Assembly (NCBI GenBank): GCA_013176395.1 | Contig: JABMLP010000003.1 | Location: 1,116,001-1,180,000, forward strand | Length of the DNA: 64,000 bases | DNA from: Venturia oleaginea | Taxonomy: Eukaryota; Ascomycota; Dothideomycetes; Venturiales; Venturiaceae | Direction: 5' to 3' | Shown: positions 30,922 to 43,751 of the stretch, one piece after another | How the letters are laid out: each line of letters opens with the position of its first letter | How positions within the stretch are numbered: the stretch's first letter is position 1 | Position numbers and translations under genes: made by a program | Notes under the pieces: model-generated | Database searches by the model: none | Told to the model about the DNA's origin: nothing | Seen by the model: the letters and a program-made list of their open reading frames with translations, nothing else

Positions 30922-33864
30922 ATGAGTGTCATCCAGACTCCAGGGAGTCGTGCGCGACAGATGGCAGCACAGCTTCCCTTAGAGGAACAGGTTAGTTGGA
31001 CTTCTTGAGAAACTCTTGGTCGTTGCCGCTTCCCTCTGTCGCCTCATCAAGCAGGTGTTCGAGCTTTGGGAAGCCGCAGTCTCTGCCTTATACCAATTCT
31101 CGAAAGCCGGTTCGTTTGTCATCATGTGCGCCATGTATGTTTCGTGCATGCTGCATATGCGTGTGTGTGAAACGAACAGCCTATACTCGAGCGGTTCGGC
31201 CTTGAGTTTTCTTTGGTTGCTTTCGAGTACGGATCAAACTCGTGACGGCTGACTTCAACGCTTCAGGTTGCATTGCTCTCCGGCGCCGACTTTTGGAGAA
31301 CAGTCGCACTCCCCCACCGCGGAATACCATCGATAAAGACAACAGATGGCCCATCGGGTGCAAGGGGTGAATTCTTTGTGAATGGAACACCGGTAATATA
31401 TATAGTTGTACCTCTGAACTCAGATTTTCTGACTCAACAATCAGGCGGCTCTATTTCCGGCTGGAGTGTCCCTTGCGGCCACATGGAATATCGATTTGAT
31501 CCAAGAGGTTGGCCAACACTTAGGCGAAGAGACTAAAGCTCGCGGCGCGGACGTGCTTCTGGCTCCAACAGTTTGCATACATCGATCACCGCTTGGCGGT
31601 CGCAATTTCGAATCCTTCTCGGAAGATCCATTTCTCTCAGGCAAATTAGCAGCCAATTTCATTCGCGGCGTGCAGAGTCGGCAAGTTGCGGCAACAATCA
31701 AGCACTTCGTAGCAAACGAACAAGAGACGCATCGAATGACGGTGGACTCGATCGTTCAGGAGAGACCATTGCGCGAAATATACCTCAAGCCTTTTGAAAT
31801 CGCCATCAGAGACAGCTCGCCATGGGCCCTGATGTCGAGTTACAATCTCATCAATGGAATACACGCCGATGTCAACGAGTTCACACTCAGAAGAGTGCTT
31901 CGTGATGAGTGGAAATACGACGGGTATGCTCTTTGCGTATCCAGTAAAAATAATGCTAACAACTGGCAGTGCCGTGATGTCCGACTGGACAGCGTTGACT
32001 GACGAAACTGGCGTCAAGTCTATTCAAGCAGGCTGTGACTTGGAGATGCCCGGACCAGCGAAGCATAGAGGTCTTCGGGTGGTTACGGCAGTAGAAAGCG
32101 GCGATATCTCCCGCAAGGACGTCGAGCGTGCCGCTGGCAACGTGCTTCATCTAATTGAGAGAACCAAAGGCCTGGACGGGCCACCTGAAACTCCAGAACA
32201 TGCCAACGACAATCCGGCCACAAGAAATATAATTCGTCAGGCAGCCATCGAGGGTCTCACCTTGCTCAAGAATCATGGAAATGTGCTTCCGATCAAGGAC
32301 GCCAAAAAGATCGCCGTGATTGGACCCAATGCAGAGCGAGCCATTGCTGGTGGCGGTGGAAGTGCCAAGGTCAATCCTTACTACACGGTGACACCTCTCC
32401 AAGGAATCACAGCCGCGACCGAAGCCGAAGTGCTTTTTGCCCAAGGCTCCGAGAATCCCAAGTGGCTGCCGTTGGCTTCAAAGTACTGTAGGACGCCATC
32501 CGGAGAGCAAGGTGTTCTCCTCGAGTTCTTTCGAGGCGACCAGTTTCAAGGAGATCCTTCTGTCGTTCAGCACAAGGAAACCACAGATCTCTATTTGTGG
32601 GACTCTGCACCCAGAGCCGTGCTGCCTGATTATTCTTTCAGAGTAAAGGCGACCTTGACTCCCGAGACCACGGGTCTACACACTTTGAGCCTCTCCAGTG
32701 TTGGTCCAGGTCGCCTTTTCTTGAATGGAGAGCTATTCATCGATAACTGGAATTGGACTGAAGAGGGGGAGGCCATGTTTGACGACTCGATGGACATCCT
32801 CAAAGCTATTCGACTAGAAGCTGAAGTCCCAGTTACCATTCTTGTAGAAAGCACCTCGGAGATCCGTCCATTGGCCAAGATCCCGATTGCCGGATCCCAT
32901 GGATATGGCGGATGCCGCATTGGCTACCAGGAACAAGTCAAGAATAACATGTTAGAGGAAGCTGTTCGAGCTGCCAGAGACTCTGATGTCGCAATCGTGG
33001 TTGTTGGCCTGGATAACGAGTGGGAGTCCGAAGGATACGATCGCCAAAACATGCATCTTCCCAAGGATGGCAGTCAGGATCGTCTGATAGAGGCCATATT
33101 CGAAGCCAATCCCAACATGGTGGTTGTCAACCAGTCAGGTTCTCCCGTCGGAATGCCTTGGGCAAACAAAGTTCCAGCCATCCTTCAAGCTTGGTACCAA
33201 GGTCAAGAGGCTGGCAATGCTCTTGGTGATGTTCTGTTTGGAAAACACAGTCCGAGCGGAAAGCTTCCCACAACATTTCCAAAGCGTCTTGAAGACAACC
33301 CCGCGTACCACAACTGGCCAGGAGATAACTTGAAAGTGATATATGGTGAAGGTATCTTCGTTGGATATAGGCACTACGAGCGTATACAGATTGAGCCTCT
33401 CTTTCCATTCGGCCACGGCCTGACATACACGCATTTCTCGTATGGCGAGGCAGAGATCAACGGGAAGTTCCTTTCCGATTCGGGCTCTCTCATGGTATCT
33501 GTGCCTATTACCAATGACGGCGACATGGCAGCACATGAAGTTGTGCAGCTGTACATTCGCGACGTCAAATCACGACTGCCGCGACCAGTCAAGGAGCTGC
33601 AAGGATTTTCGAAGGTCTTTCTTCAACCAGGAGAGACCAAGACAGTCCAGCTGCCCATCGATAGACACTCGGTCGGGTACTACGACACGTCGTTGCAATC
33701 ATGGATCGCTGAAGAAGGTCTCTTCAGTGTGCTGATCGGTGCTTCGTCGGCTGATATTCGGTGAGTCTGTTTGATGGGCAAAACTTTAGAGGGCCAATGC
33801 TAACAAACAGCGTAGATGCTCCTTATCGTTTGAGGTGAAAGAGAGCTTCACATGGATCTTCTAG
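30922..33864 (+). CDS. Intracellular GH3 beta-glucosidase
   Basis: Proposed exons are 30922-30990, 31267-31392, 31445-31923, 31970-33760 and 33816-33864, giving 837 aa, the usual length of the fungal intracellular GH3 group. The N-terminal barrel has LEEQVALLSGADFW, APTVCIHRSPLGGRNFESFSEDP and KHFV. The nucleophile aspartate is in MSDW (about residue 229), just after an intron. A PA14 insert (LLEFFRGDQF, about 406-540) follows, then the GH3 C-terminal sandwich (ILQAWYQGQEAGNALGDVLFG) and a fibronectin III-like end. No signal peptide is seen, so cytosolic hydrolysis of imported beta-glucosides is likely. The first intron (276 bp) is long for this genome and is the least certain junction. Substrate cannot be deduced. 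Confidence 0.9.
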
Positions 33865-34793
33865 GTAGGTCGAAGCTGCGTTGGAGGCTGGATTGCAAGT
33901 ACCTCCAGGGTTTGGCGATTGAAGGGTTGGACGGACGACTTCGACGGCTTTGATAGCCCGGGCCAGTAATACAAATATTTGAATGGAACTTCCCAAACAT
34001 TGAATGAGATGTTTGTTCTGATTCAAAAGCCCATGCGCCGGCTCTTGGCTCTGTGACGACCACTGCAGAGGATGCTCAGCTCAAGATCGATGTCGTTGAT
34101 TTTCTGGCAATGTACAATGTACCCTTCTCAAATGTCCAGGATCGTTGCAATGTGGTCCCTGAGACTGTCGAATGCAACGCGGGACATTGTCAACAATACA
34201 GGTAGAGGAGATAGTTCGGATGTATGTACCGAACTTCGTAGATGATTATTGACAGTCTCTGTGGACAACCGAGCAAGGCTGAGAATGTTCGCAGCTGCAA
34301 TGACAGGGCGAAGGGGTCAACTTTGAGAAGATGCACATGTACCGTAAGCTCCGGACCATGTACCTCCTACCTCCTATTAGGACTCTCGAGGTGCGTGGAA
34401 AGGGTACCAAGGCCGGAGGTGGAAGATCCGCTTGGGAGATCCGCGTGATGACAGACCGCCGGGAGAGATTCACTGGCAGTTCTGTGCACTTTGGCTTTGA
34501 TCTCGAAGAACGTCACAATAGAACGAACAATACCATAAGCAAATAGTCCTTGTCTTTCTCAGGGCCATTCTTAATACCCTCCTCTTCAACCTCCCCCATC
34601 ATTTCCCCCACTCTCACCACCACTCTCTCTTGACAGAACCGCTCCGTACACGCAGCAAACTGCCCTCTCAAACCTCACGCAGCTTCTGCTCCCTATCCAC
34701 ATCCACGCACATTGAATCGCATACTATAATATACATCTTCTTTGTGAAGGCGCGAATTCAATGTCTTAGCAGGGAACCAACACACAAGCCATC
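33865..34793. other. Intergenic and SIN3 5' region
   Basis: No gene recognised. The right part (34560-34790) is pyrimidine-rich and is likely the SIN3 promoter and leader. Confidence 0.4.
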
Positions 34794-35109
34794 ATGAACC
34801 AGCCAGGTCGCGACGGCTGGCATCCGTCCCAGTCGAATGCGCCTTCTGCTCAGCAGCAGCAGCAACAGTCTCAGCCGCCTCCTCAATCCATCAGTGCTAC
34901 TGTATTGCCTCCTCCATCGAGTACGTTCATCGTGTGCTCTTTTCTTGCCCCTCACAGTCGTGCTAATCGAGTCCCGCAGGCGCCTTCTTCTCCAACCCAC
35001 CTGCGCACAACCTCCCAGGACTAGCCGGCTTAGCCCAGACATCGCAGAATGCCCAAAATCAAGCTGCTCAGCACGCCGAGCAACAGGCTACGCATCAGTT
35101 GCAAGGTCC

Positions 35110-35153
<44 letters not shown>

Positions 35154-38100
35154 CTGGCCACCCATTCAATGGCATGGGCCAGCATCAGTTACAACCACAC
35201 CCAAGCATCGAGAATGACCGCGAGCGCGAATCAAGAGATCTTGAGGAGCTTTCGCGCAGAAGTGCAGAGCAGGACGTGCGTGAGCGACAGCATCGTGAGC
35301 AGCAAGCGGCGCACGAAAACCATACCGGAACCATGCAGATACATCAGCCAGTAGCAGTGCCACCGAGTGCTCGAACTATTCACGGTCCAAATGGGCTTCT
35401 TGGAAATCCAAACTCAGCTGGCGGATCAGCTCCTCCGCCGACTTCGATTGTTGCTGCTCAGGGTCTGTTTTCGACAGGACCAATCCATCAGAGCGATCCG
35501 AATTCGCGTCTGCAACAAGCACCATCAATGGCACAGCAGGCGAGCGCACTGAATGTCTTCGCTCCGACAGGTGCCCCGCAGCCGAATGGGAATATGAACC
35601 AGGCACAGCAGCCGATTTTAAACGTAAGTGGGCCTGTTGGAACTCTTCAGATCTCCCTCACTGACCCTGAACAACAGGATGCATTGAGTTATCTTGACCA
35701 AGTCAAAAACCAGTTTTCGGAACACCCAGATGTATACAATCAATTCCTGGACATAATGAAAGACTTCAAGAGCGGGGCTATTGATACGCCAGGAGTGATC
35801 GCGCGTGTGTCGGAGTTGTTCGCTGGAAATCCTGGTCTGATCCAAGGTTTCAATACCTTTCTGCCCCTTGGCTACAAGATCGAGTGCGGCACTGGTGATG
35901 ATCCCAATGCAATTAGAGTCACTACGCCGATGGGCACTACAGTCTCATCAATGCCAGCGGCCCGCTCACTTGGATCTCCGCGTGCTTTGGGCATCAACGG
36001 ACACCTTGCGAATCCGAGTGAGAGAGCTCTGTTTGACACACAAGGTCGTATGAATTGGCCCCCACATCAACAAGCTACTGCTGGCGCCCAAGACTCTGGC
36101 TTTAGCCCAGAGGGACGCAATGGTGTCAATGGTGCTCAGCTAGGATATCCAGCTCCTGGCGGGCCAACATCGCATGCTCCTCACTCACCAGAGTCTTACC
36201 GAGAACAGCAGGCGCAATCTGCAGCAATCCATCAGCAGGAGCAGCGAAATGTGGCGCATCTGCAGAATGCCGCTTCCCAAGCTTCTGCGGGCGTCCTTCC
36301 GGGACGTGGTCTTCTATCATCACCCGGAGACGGTATTACACCTCTCCAAGCTCATCTCATGAACGGCGCAAGTCCTGGCGCTCAGCAAGCTATTGCGAAC
36401 GGTGACCAGAAGAGAGGACCCGTTGAGTTCAATCATGCTATTAGCTACGTCAACAAGATCAAGGTATGTTCGATATTCACCGTATTTGTAGATTGGGTCT
36501 GATATCGGCCAGAATCGCTTCGCTCAACAGCCAGACATCTACAAGCAGTTCTTGGAGATTCTGCAGACTTATCAGCGTGAATCAAAGCCGATTCAAGATG
36601 TGTATGCTCAAGTCACACGTCTATTCGAGAGTGCAACAGACCTGCTCGAGGACTTCAAGCAGTTTCTCCCAGAGTCTGCAGCAGCAAATCAGAATAGGAA
36701 TCTTGCTCGAGTCACTGGCGAGGATGCCTTCCCATTGAGCAGTACTCGCAACGAGCCTGGTTACTCTGCTGCCCTCCACTCCAATGCTCATCTTCATCAG
36801 ACTCCGCGACCTGATCATTCCAAAGTGCCACCAATGGGCATGTTCGCTCCAACTTCGAGTTCTAACCGAGAGCATACGAACAAGAGAAAGCGCAATGACA
36901 GGCAGGGTGCTGCTGCTATGACCCCTACCTTGGGAGTTCGAGTCGAACAATGTAGGTGCCAAAACAAACTTGGGCCAGGTTACCACCAATGGCAATAAGG
37001 TATGCATGCTTCCTCCATCACATTCTCCTTCACTTGGCAGGAAGCGAAAACCTTGCCACGAGACTCATCAGTGTTCTAATTCTTCCTCGCAGCGACTCAA
37101 GACAGCTCAAGGTCCCAAGGTTCCTGCAGCACCAGAACTGCCATCAGCAACACCATCTCTTGTTCCCCAATTGCCCCAACCTCTGCCGCCAACCGTGACC
37201 ACAAGCGCCACAGCCGACGACGTCAGCTTTTTTGACCGAGCTCGCAAACACATCGGCAACAAATCCTTGTTTGGCGAGTTCTTGAAGCTGTGCAACCTCT
37301 ACACAAACGACTTGATCTCCGCAGACTACTTCAATCACAAAGCCGAGAACTTCCTTGGTGGCGCTCCTGACCTCCTCATATGGGTGAGAAATTTCATCGG
37401 TTCAGGACAAGTCGTTGATACTGAAATCACAAACATTGAGAAAATCGCCAGCATGAACGGCAAAATCCACCTGTCCAACTGCCGTGGATTGGGACCAAGT
37501 TATCGCTTGCTACCCAAGGCGGAGACCAACAAGAAATGCAGTGGCCGCGACGACCTTTGCAACTCTGTTCTCAACGATGAGTGGGTCTCACATCCGACAT
37601 GGGCGTCTGAGGACTCTGGTTTTGTTGCGCATCGCAAGAACGTCCACGAAGAAGGACTTCACCGCATTGAGGAAGAGCGCCACGACTATGACTACCACAT
37701 GGAAATATGTGCTCGCACCATTCAACTCCTCGAGCCTATCGCACAAGCACTTGTATCGAGTACAGCAGACAGTCGCCGCAACTTCCACCTCGATACCAGG
37801 CTTGGCGGACAGAGCGAGGCCATCTACAAGCGGGTCGTCCTAAAGGTCTACGGTCGCGAGAGGGGCCTAGACGTTCTCGAGAACTTGTTCAATCGCCCAT
37901 ACGATGTCGTCCCTGTCCTTTTGGCTCGCCTCAAGACCAAATACCAAGAATGGAAGGCCGCGCAAATTCAATGGGAGAGGGTCTGGCGAACTCAGACAAA
38001 CCAAATGTTCTACAAGAGTCTCGACCACCAAGGAGTGGCCACTCGAGTGGGCGACAAACGTCAATTCTGGCCGAAACAATTGGTCAACGAGGTCACAGTC

Positions 38101-39720
38101 AAATACACAGAAGGCAAGCGAAAGCGGGAGGTTTCCTCAATTTCCACCCCTAGCTATCAGTTCAAATACAAATTCCACGACAAAGAAGTCCTCCTGGACG
38201 CTGCTCGATTGCTCACCACATATGTCGATCAGAATTTGTCGACTGAGTACCCTAAACTCGAGCAGTTCATCAAAGAGTTCCTTGCGACTTTCTTCTTCAT
38301 TGATTTTGCAGACTTTGGACAACACGGAACTCAGACTACGGGCTCACCAGCTGTTGACATGGACGCTCCTTCGCCTGGTACAGAAGACGGACGCACGCAC
38401 AAGTCGAAACAGCATAACCTCTATCGTTCAGCCCTTGACCGCGGTCGTTCCACCAGACGTGACAACGATGGCAGCGCTTCAGAGAGCCGAGGTACTTCAC
38501 CCGCAGCACACTCGGTAGTGGACGAGGAAATGGCGGATGCGCTACCAAGTCCTGCGCCACAGGGTATGTCCGAACGCGTCACCTGGTTCACCCATCCCAT
38601 GGACGAGAATCTCCTTGACGGCGAAAGTGTCAAGCCCGACCAAAAATTCCAGCGCACGCGATACGCTATGTATGGCAATGGCTCCATTTACTGCTTTGTC
38701 CGATTATTCTGCATTCTCTACGAGCGCTTGGGAGCTATCAAAGCCGATGAGGCGGAGGCTCACGTCATCGTTAAACGGGCTATGCAACACAAGCCTGCGA
38801 CAGAGCTTGGCTGGATCGAGAGAAAGCCAAGCGACTTCTTCAAGGACACTTCACCATCTGCAAGCCTCTACAGTCAAATGCTTGGACTGTTTGAACAACT
38901 GATTAGAGGTGACATTGAGATGAATTTCCTTGAAGAAGCGCTTCGACGTTATTACCTCCAAGACGGCTGGCAACTCTACTCTCTCGATAAGCTGCTTGGC
39001 TCTGTCGCTCGCTTTGCTGTCGCCATGCTATCACCTGACCCGAAAGAAAAGACTACCGAGCTCCTTAGCCTCTTCAAGAAAGATCGCGCACGAGGCAAGG
39101 AAACCAGCTATGAGGAAGATATGAACTACCGACGACAGGCGGATAAGCATTTTAAGGAAGGCGAAACCTTTCGCATGACATACGTAAGCATATTTGATAT
39201 TGAGGCATCTGCTGTGATGAAGGCTAACAACAAATAGGACGAAGAAGAGCCTGCCGTTGAAATACAGCTCTTCAAGCCTGACGATCCGACGCATGATCCT
39301 ACGAGCATGAGCGCTGCTGACATTTGGAAATCCTACATCAGTTCGTACGAGAACCGCGTGCCAACCGAGGGCGTTCCCTACCATCGAATCATTTCGTATC
39401 CATACATACGTCGCACCTATCGCCAGCAATGGGGCGAAGATCAAGCTGGAGCAAGTCAATCGGATCCTGGAGAACATGTTGGCGATGCCCTGCAGTTCCG
39501 TGTCGGAATGAAGGACTACAAACTGATATTCGATGCCGAGACGTCTGAGACCATCGTGACGACGTGGTCAAAGACAACAGATGCTGAGGTCTCACAGGCG
39601 GCTGACCGACGTGGCGCTAAGGCTTCTGAAGGCTTTCAGGCCAATGCTGAGTGGATGAAGGGAACGACAACTAACTATGTTGACGAGATGAAGCAGATGT
39701 TTGCGGGGCAGTGGGCTTAG
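34794..39720 (+). CDS. sin3: SIN3 transcriptional corepressor
   Basis: Proposed exons are 34794-34920, 34980-36463, 36513-36935, 36979-36999, 37093-39183 and 39238-39720 (1542 aa). Three paired amphipathic helix domains are clear: PAH1 (about 276-340), PAH2 ([28 protein letters not shown], about 524-600) and PAH3 ([19 protein letters not shown], about 729-795). The histone deacetylase interaction region follows ([21 protein letters not shown]-like [15 protein letters not shown]). SIN3 scaffolds Rpd3-type deacetylase complexes in the nucleus. The N-terminus is Gln-rich with a pure (CAG)14 run. The join near 36936 is uncertain: either a 43-bp intron with a GTTCGA donor and a 21-bp exon, or a 1-bp frameshift in GGG. 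All other junctions are canonical. Confidence 0.92.
35111..35152 (+). repeat. (CAG)14 microsatellite coding poly-glutamine
   Basis: Fourteen uninterrupted CAG codons in the SIN3 N-terminal region. Pure triplet runs of this kind are prone to length change. Confidence 0.9.
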
Positions 39721-40935
39721 GTACTGGATCTGAAGCTACTGGACTGAGGCACAAAGTGGCTGGATTTTGATGGATTGTAGTGGATGTTGCGGTGTATTCT
39801 TCTCGTTCTTCTTTTCTTTTGTTTTAATGCGAGGGCAATCATCAGCTCTCAACTCAAAAGGTTTTACGGGAGACGGTTTCGCGCAACTTTCTTCTGGTTA
39901 TGGTTATTGATACCACGGAGAGCAGAGCATATGCACGCATGGATGGATGGGATCGTTAGATAGACATCCTGATCACGGCGATTGATTTTCTTCCTTTGAT
40001 GTGTATGATTTGGTACGAATGACTTAACTAGAGCTCCTGGACTCCTGACTGTTGTGAACTGTCGATACTACAATGAGCAATCCGCCGCACCGAACTTTCC
40101 ATGCATCAAGGTTGGATTTTGCATCGTATCCACGAGCGGCACGATCCTGTCTAGTACAAATGTGGCGATCGAGGTACCGGTCACGGACTCACGTCTCGAG
40201 AAATTGAAGCTAATCTTCTGTGGTCGACTGTCTTTCTCGGTCATCATGTTTAGCTCTCTTTTGACTTGTCGTTGCAACGAGGCCGTTTCAGTTTAAGCAC
40301 CTCGAGTTCTGCAGATTCTACCATCCTCCCTCTTTCATTTCAAAGATAAACCATCCATTCCATTTTTTGAGAATCGATGGTATAGGTACAAGTTCGGGGC
40401 GATGATGATGAACTTCACCTCGGTATCGCGCGGCCGGGATTTCCGCTATCGCTGCCCATCCCCCTGCGGAAGAGTGGATAAAGAGATGAGCTTGCAGGCT
40501 TGCATCCAAGGGCTCTACTACCACCAAACACCGAATCCAATTACTTCGAACTCGAAGGGTCCACTGAGGTCTATTAGGAGAGGTAGAGGTATAGGTAACT
40601 GATATTACAATTTCGTTGTTGCTGTGTACGGCCTCGAGATTATGAATTTTGGTGTTGGTGTGGCCATGTTCGATTCGGATCGAATAGCCCTTGTTATCTC
40701 CATCTCCGAGTATAAGGGAGGGAAGGGGAGATGTGCTGGAGGCTGGGGTGGCTAAAGCCGAGTACGAGCCGTTTGGTCGGTGTAATGGCGATATGTATGT
40801 TTATCTTCCGTGGGGTTTCCCCCAGGTGTTTTCTCCTCGATTTCTCTCTACTTTTCTTTTTTGGTTGAGGACTTTGCGTTTGTGGATTGAAGCAGCTGTT
40901 CCGTGGGAGGCGGAAAGATTTTGCAGTTGGAAGAG
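39721..40935. other. Intergenic between SIN3 and the MFS gene
   Basis: SIN3 3' flank followed by sequence without a recognised ORF. The MFS start at 40936 is the first ATG in the open frame. Confidence 0.4.
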
Positions 40936-42650
40936 ATGGATATTGATGCCGGTAACGCTCTTAGTGCTGTCACGGTCGAGGAGAAAGAGAGGATGGGGAA
41001 GGATGTGGAGGTTGATTTGGAGAAAGCTGAGGTGGATATTCCGAGATCGCAAACGCCTGGTACGGATGGTGCAGATTCGCCCCTTGAACCCGTGTCCTTA
41101 ATGGTGAAGGAGTTGCCGTTCTCGAAGGCGAGGCTAGTTGCTTTGGTTGTTACGCTTACCGGGGCTGCGTTTTTGAATGTGAGCATTTCCAGCCATCTTC
41201 GTTCCTTTGGAACCCATCCGAGATATGGTACTGATTTGGAGCAGACTTTAGCTCTGCAAGCTGCCGTTGTCATCCTTCCGAGTATAGGAGAGGCCCTCGA
41301 TATTCCAGGAAGTCGACAACAATGGATCGTGTCCGCGTATGCTCTTACCTTTGGATGCTTCCTTCTACTCTGTGGCAGGATAGCAGATGTGTATGGGAAG
41401 AGACTCATCTTCTTGGTTGGCTCAGCTTGGTACACAACCGTTCCCGTCCCCTTCGCGCCTAATGAGATATCTTTTGATCTCTTGAGAGCTCTTCAGGGCC
41501 TTGGTACTGCTGCCAATGTACCCACAGCTTTTGGGATTATTGGGCAGACAATCCCACCTGGGAAGACTAAGAACTTCGCTTTCGCTAGGTGCGGAGCTGG
41601 AGCGCCGCTTGGCTCTGCGTTTGGCAATTTACTTTCTGGGTTAATCGGTCAATTTACTTCATGGAAATGGGTATTTTGGGTTCTGGCTATGCTCGCTGCC
41701 GTTTGCACAGTTGTCGCCTTCTTCGTGGTCCCGCCGCCTCCTGCCCATTTGCAACACGTGATCAAGCTTATTGTGGACTGGATTGGAGGCGCACTGATCA
41801 CCATTGGTCTTCTCATGCTTATGTTCGCTCTCACCGAGGGCAATGTCGCCGGCTGGTCAACTCCCTGGATTCCGGTCATGATCGTCTTGTCCCTGGCCAT
41901 CATCGGTCTCTTCGTTTTCTGGCAATGGTACCTCGAGAACAAAACGACGCGACAGGCCCTCATGAAAATTTCCATCTTCCATTCCAAGCAATGCTGTGCG
42001 GCCATGATCATCATGGCACTCTCTTCCCAAGCTTCAACGACTACCTCATCTTTGTCACGTACTTCTTCCAAGAATATCAAGGTCTTTCGGTCATCCAGAC
42101 GATGATCAGGTTTATTCCTACTAGCGTTGCAGGCATATTTGCTGCGTACATGACTGAGTTCCTCCTTTCCCGCGTAAGAGCGAATTACATACTCGTCTGG
42201 GGCACCATTTGCGTTGCCGTATCGTCATTCCTTTACGCGGTCCCAATTTCACCGGGCACGACCTACTGGACGTGGAGTTTCCCAGCAATGGTCCTCGCAG
42301 TCTTCAGAGCAGACACAGTCTACCCAACCCTCACTCTTTTCACAGCACAATCACTTCCTTCGAACGATCAAGCTATGTGTGGTGCTCTTATCAATGCTGT
42401 TAGTCAGATCGGTAGAGCTGTCAGTCTTGCCATTACGACTGCGATGCAGACGGCTGTGATGGCGAACAAGAGAGGGGTGAATGTCAAGGATGTTGAATCG
42501 CACGGTACGGTGAAGAAAAGCGATGCTGCTTTCCTCGCGGGTATCAGAGCATCTAGTTGGACTGGTTTCGCGATGGCTATTGCGGCTTGCTTCGTGGTGA
42601 TTGTGGCGTTCAGAGGAGCTGGGGAAGTTGGATTGCATGAGAAGAAGTGA
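40936..42650 (+). pseudogene. MFS drug:H+ antiporter (DHA2/ATR1-like), frameshifted
   Basis: Exon 1 (40936-41178) and exon 2 (from 41245) join in phase 0 across a 66-bp intron, giving the family motif FLN|TLALQAAVVILPSIG. SRQQWIVSAYALTFG and GRIADVYGKR (loop 2-3) mark a DHA2-type major facilitator of the plasma or organelle membrane. A charged cytosolic N-terminus precedes about twelve or more hydrophobic segments. At 42018-42024 (CTCTC) the frame breaks. Two extra bases separate MIIMAL from FPSFNDYLIFVTYFF, which continues in another frame to the stop at 42650. All transmembrane parts remain, so this is either a young pseudogene or a sequence error. Substrate is unknown. Confidence 0.8.
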
Positions 42651-43192
42651 AATTTTCCATGATGAAAAAAGGGCTTCATAAAGCCTCGTACAGCCTTTTG
42701 AACCGATTACAACAACAAAGAAAGGCTGGAAGCGGAAAACCAATCTCGGCAAAAGGCATAAACGAGCACTGACACCGAAGGTGATCACGGAAACTCACGC
42801 TTCAAGCATCTTTAGGATGGCTAGCAGCAGTCTCACACAACGCATGGTGCCGAAGCCCGCCAGAGAGAATGATGACCTGAGATGCAGCAGAAGGAGAGCT
42901 CGGTTCAAGCCAGTAAAATCCTCAAAACCTTCTTCGACACGCTTTTTTGATTTGTGGCCCTCGGGAAGCACGCGGCAGTCAAAAATTTGGAGTGCCTTTG
43001 TCAATGGACAGTCACCTTCGCGTAGGATGCAGATATGAAGGTTGAAAAACAGAAGGTTCAAGTCACAGTGGGCTAACAGCCCAGGGAAACTCGATTTGGA
43101 GCCTTCGATTTGAAAATGATGCCGCTGGCTTCCTGGCGACTTCATCATCCAAGTTCGTCAGAAACCTAGAGACATTGAAGTCAACGAGATAT
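42651..43192. other. Intergenic with one unassigned ORF
   Basis: A 117-codon minus-strand ORF spans 42795-43148, but I see no domain, signal peptide or neighbour logic to support it. Confidence 0.3.
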
Positions 43193-43360
43193 TGTTGAAG
43201 TATGAAAGTTGAGTAACAAGTGTATTGAGGGTGAGATCCGGAGGATCTCAGCTATATAGTAATACACTAAGCCCAATTGGGCAGTAAACAAACTCCAGTG
43301 ACAGAGAGTAGCCACGCTGGCGCAGGTGGAGGCAATAGCATGAGGATACTCCTTCCAACA
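43193..43360 (+). mobile_element. Solo LTR, 168 bp
   Basis: Starts TGTTGAAG and ends CCAACA (TG...CA), flanked by the 5-bp duplication GATAT at 43188-43192 and 43361-43365. A near-identical copy in the opposite orientation is at 49477-49644. No internal domain of the parent element is in the window. Confidence 0.85.
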
Positions 43361-43751
43361 GATATACTCTGGTTAGAGCTGTCATCTCAGCTTTGGAATA
43401 ATAAGACAGTGTCATGCATCGACAAAACCGCTGTGAAGGTTACATAAGGCTCACAAGAAGGTGACCTCGGCTGGTGGTTATAGTGACCCTTTCTACCTGG
43501 GTACAGGTGGCGATGGCATTTACGCATGATATTCGAGGCTTCCCAAGTATCAGTCGTGACGACCATTTAAGAACGCCTCCTCCTCTCATCGCCAACCAAA
43601 TCAACATCTTCCTCGAGTCCTATAAGCCTAGAATGCTGCACTAAGTCTCAGACCAATCATAATCACCTACAGACCTACCAATCCTCAAACGCCTTTTCCT
43701 CCATACACTTATGACCTAGACCGAAGACCACCAGCCGATGCTACATATAAA

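Noticed and set aside
30922..42650. Biosynthetic or catabolic gene cluster (GH3 + transporter)
   Set aside because: The genes are separated by SIN3, lack a shared pathway enzyme or cluster regulator, and look like ordinary neighbours.
42795..43148. 117-codon minus-strand ORF
   Set aside because: No domain, signal peptide or splice logic; adjacent to an LTR; cannot be told from chance.
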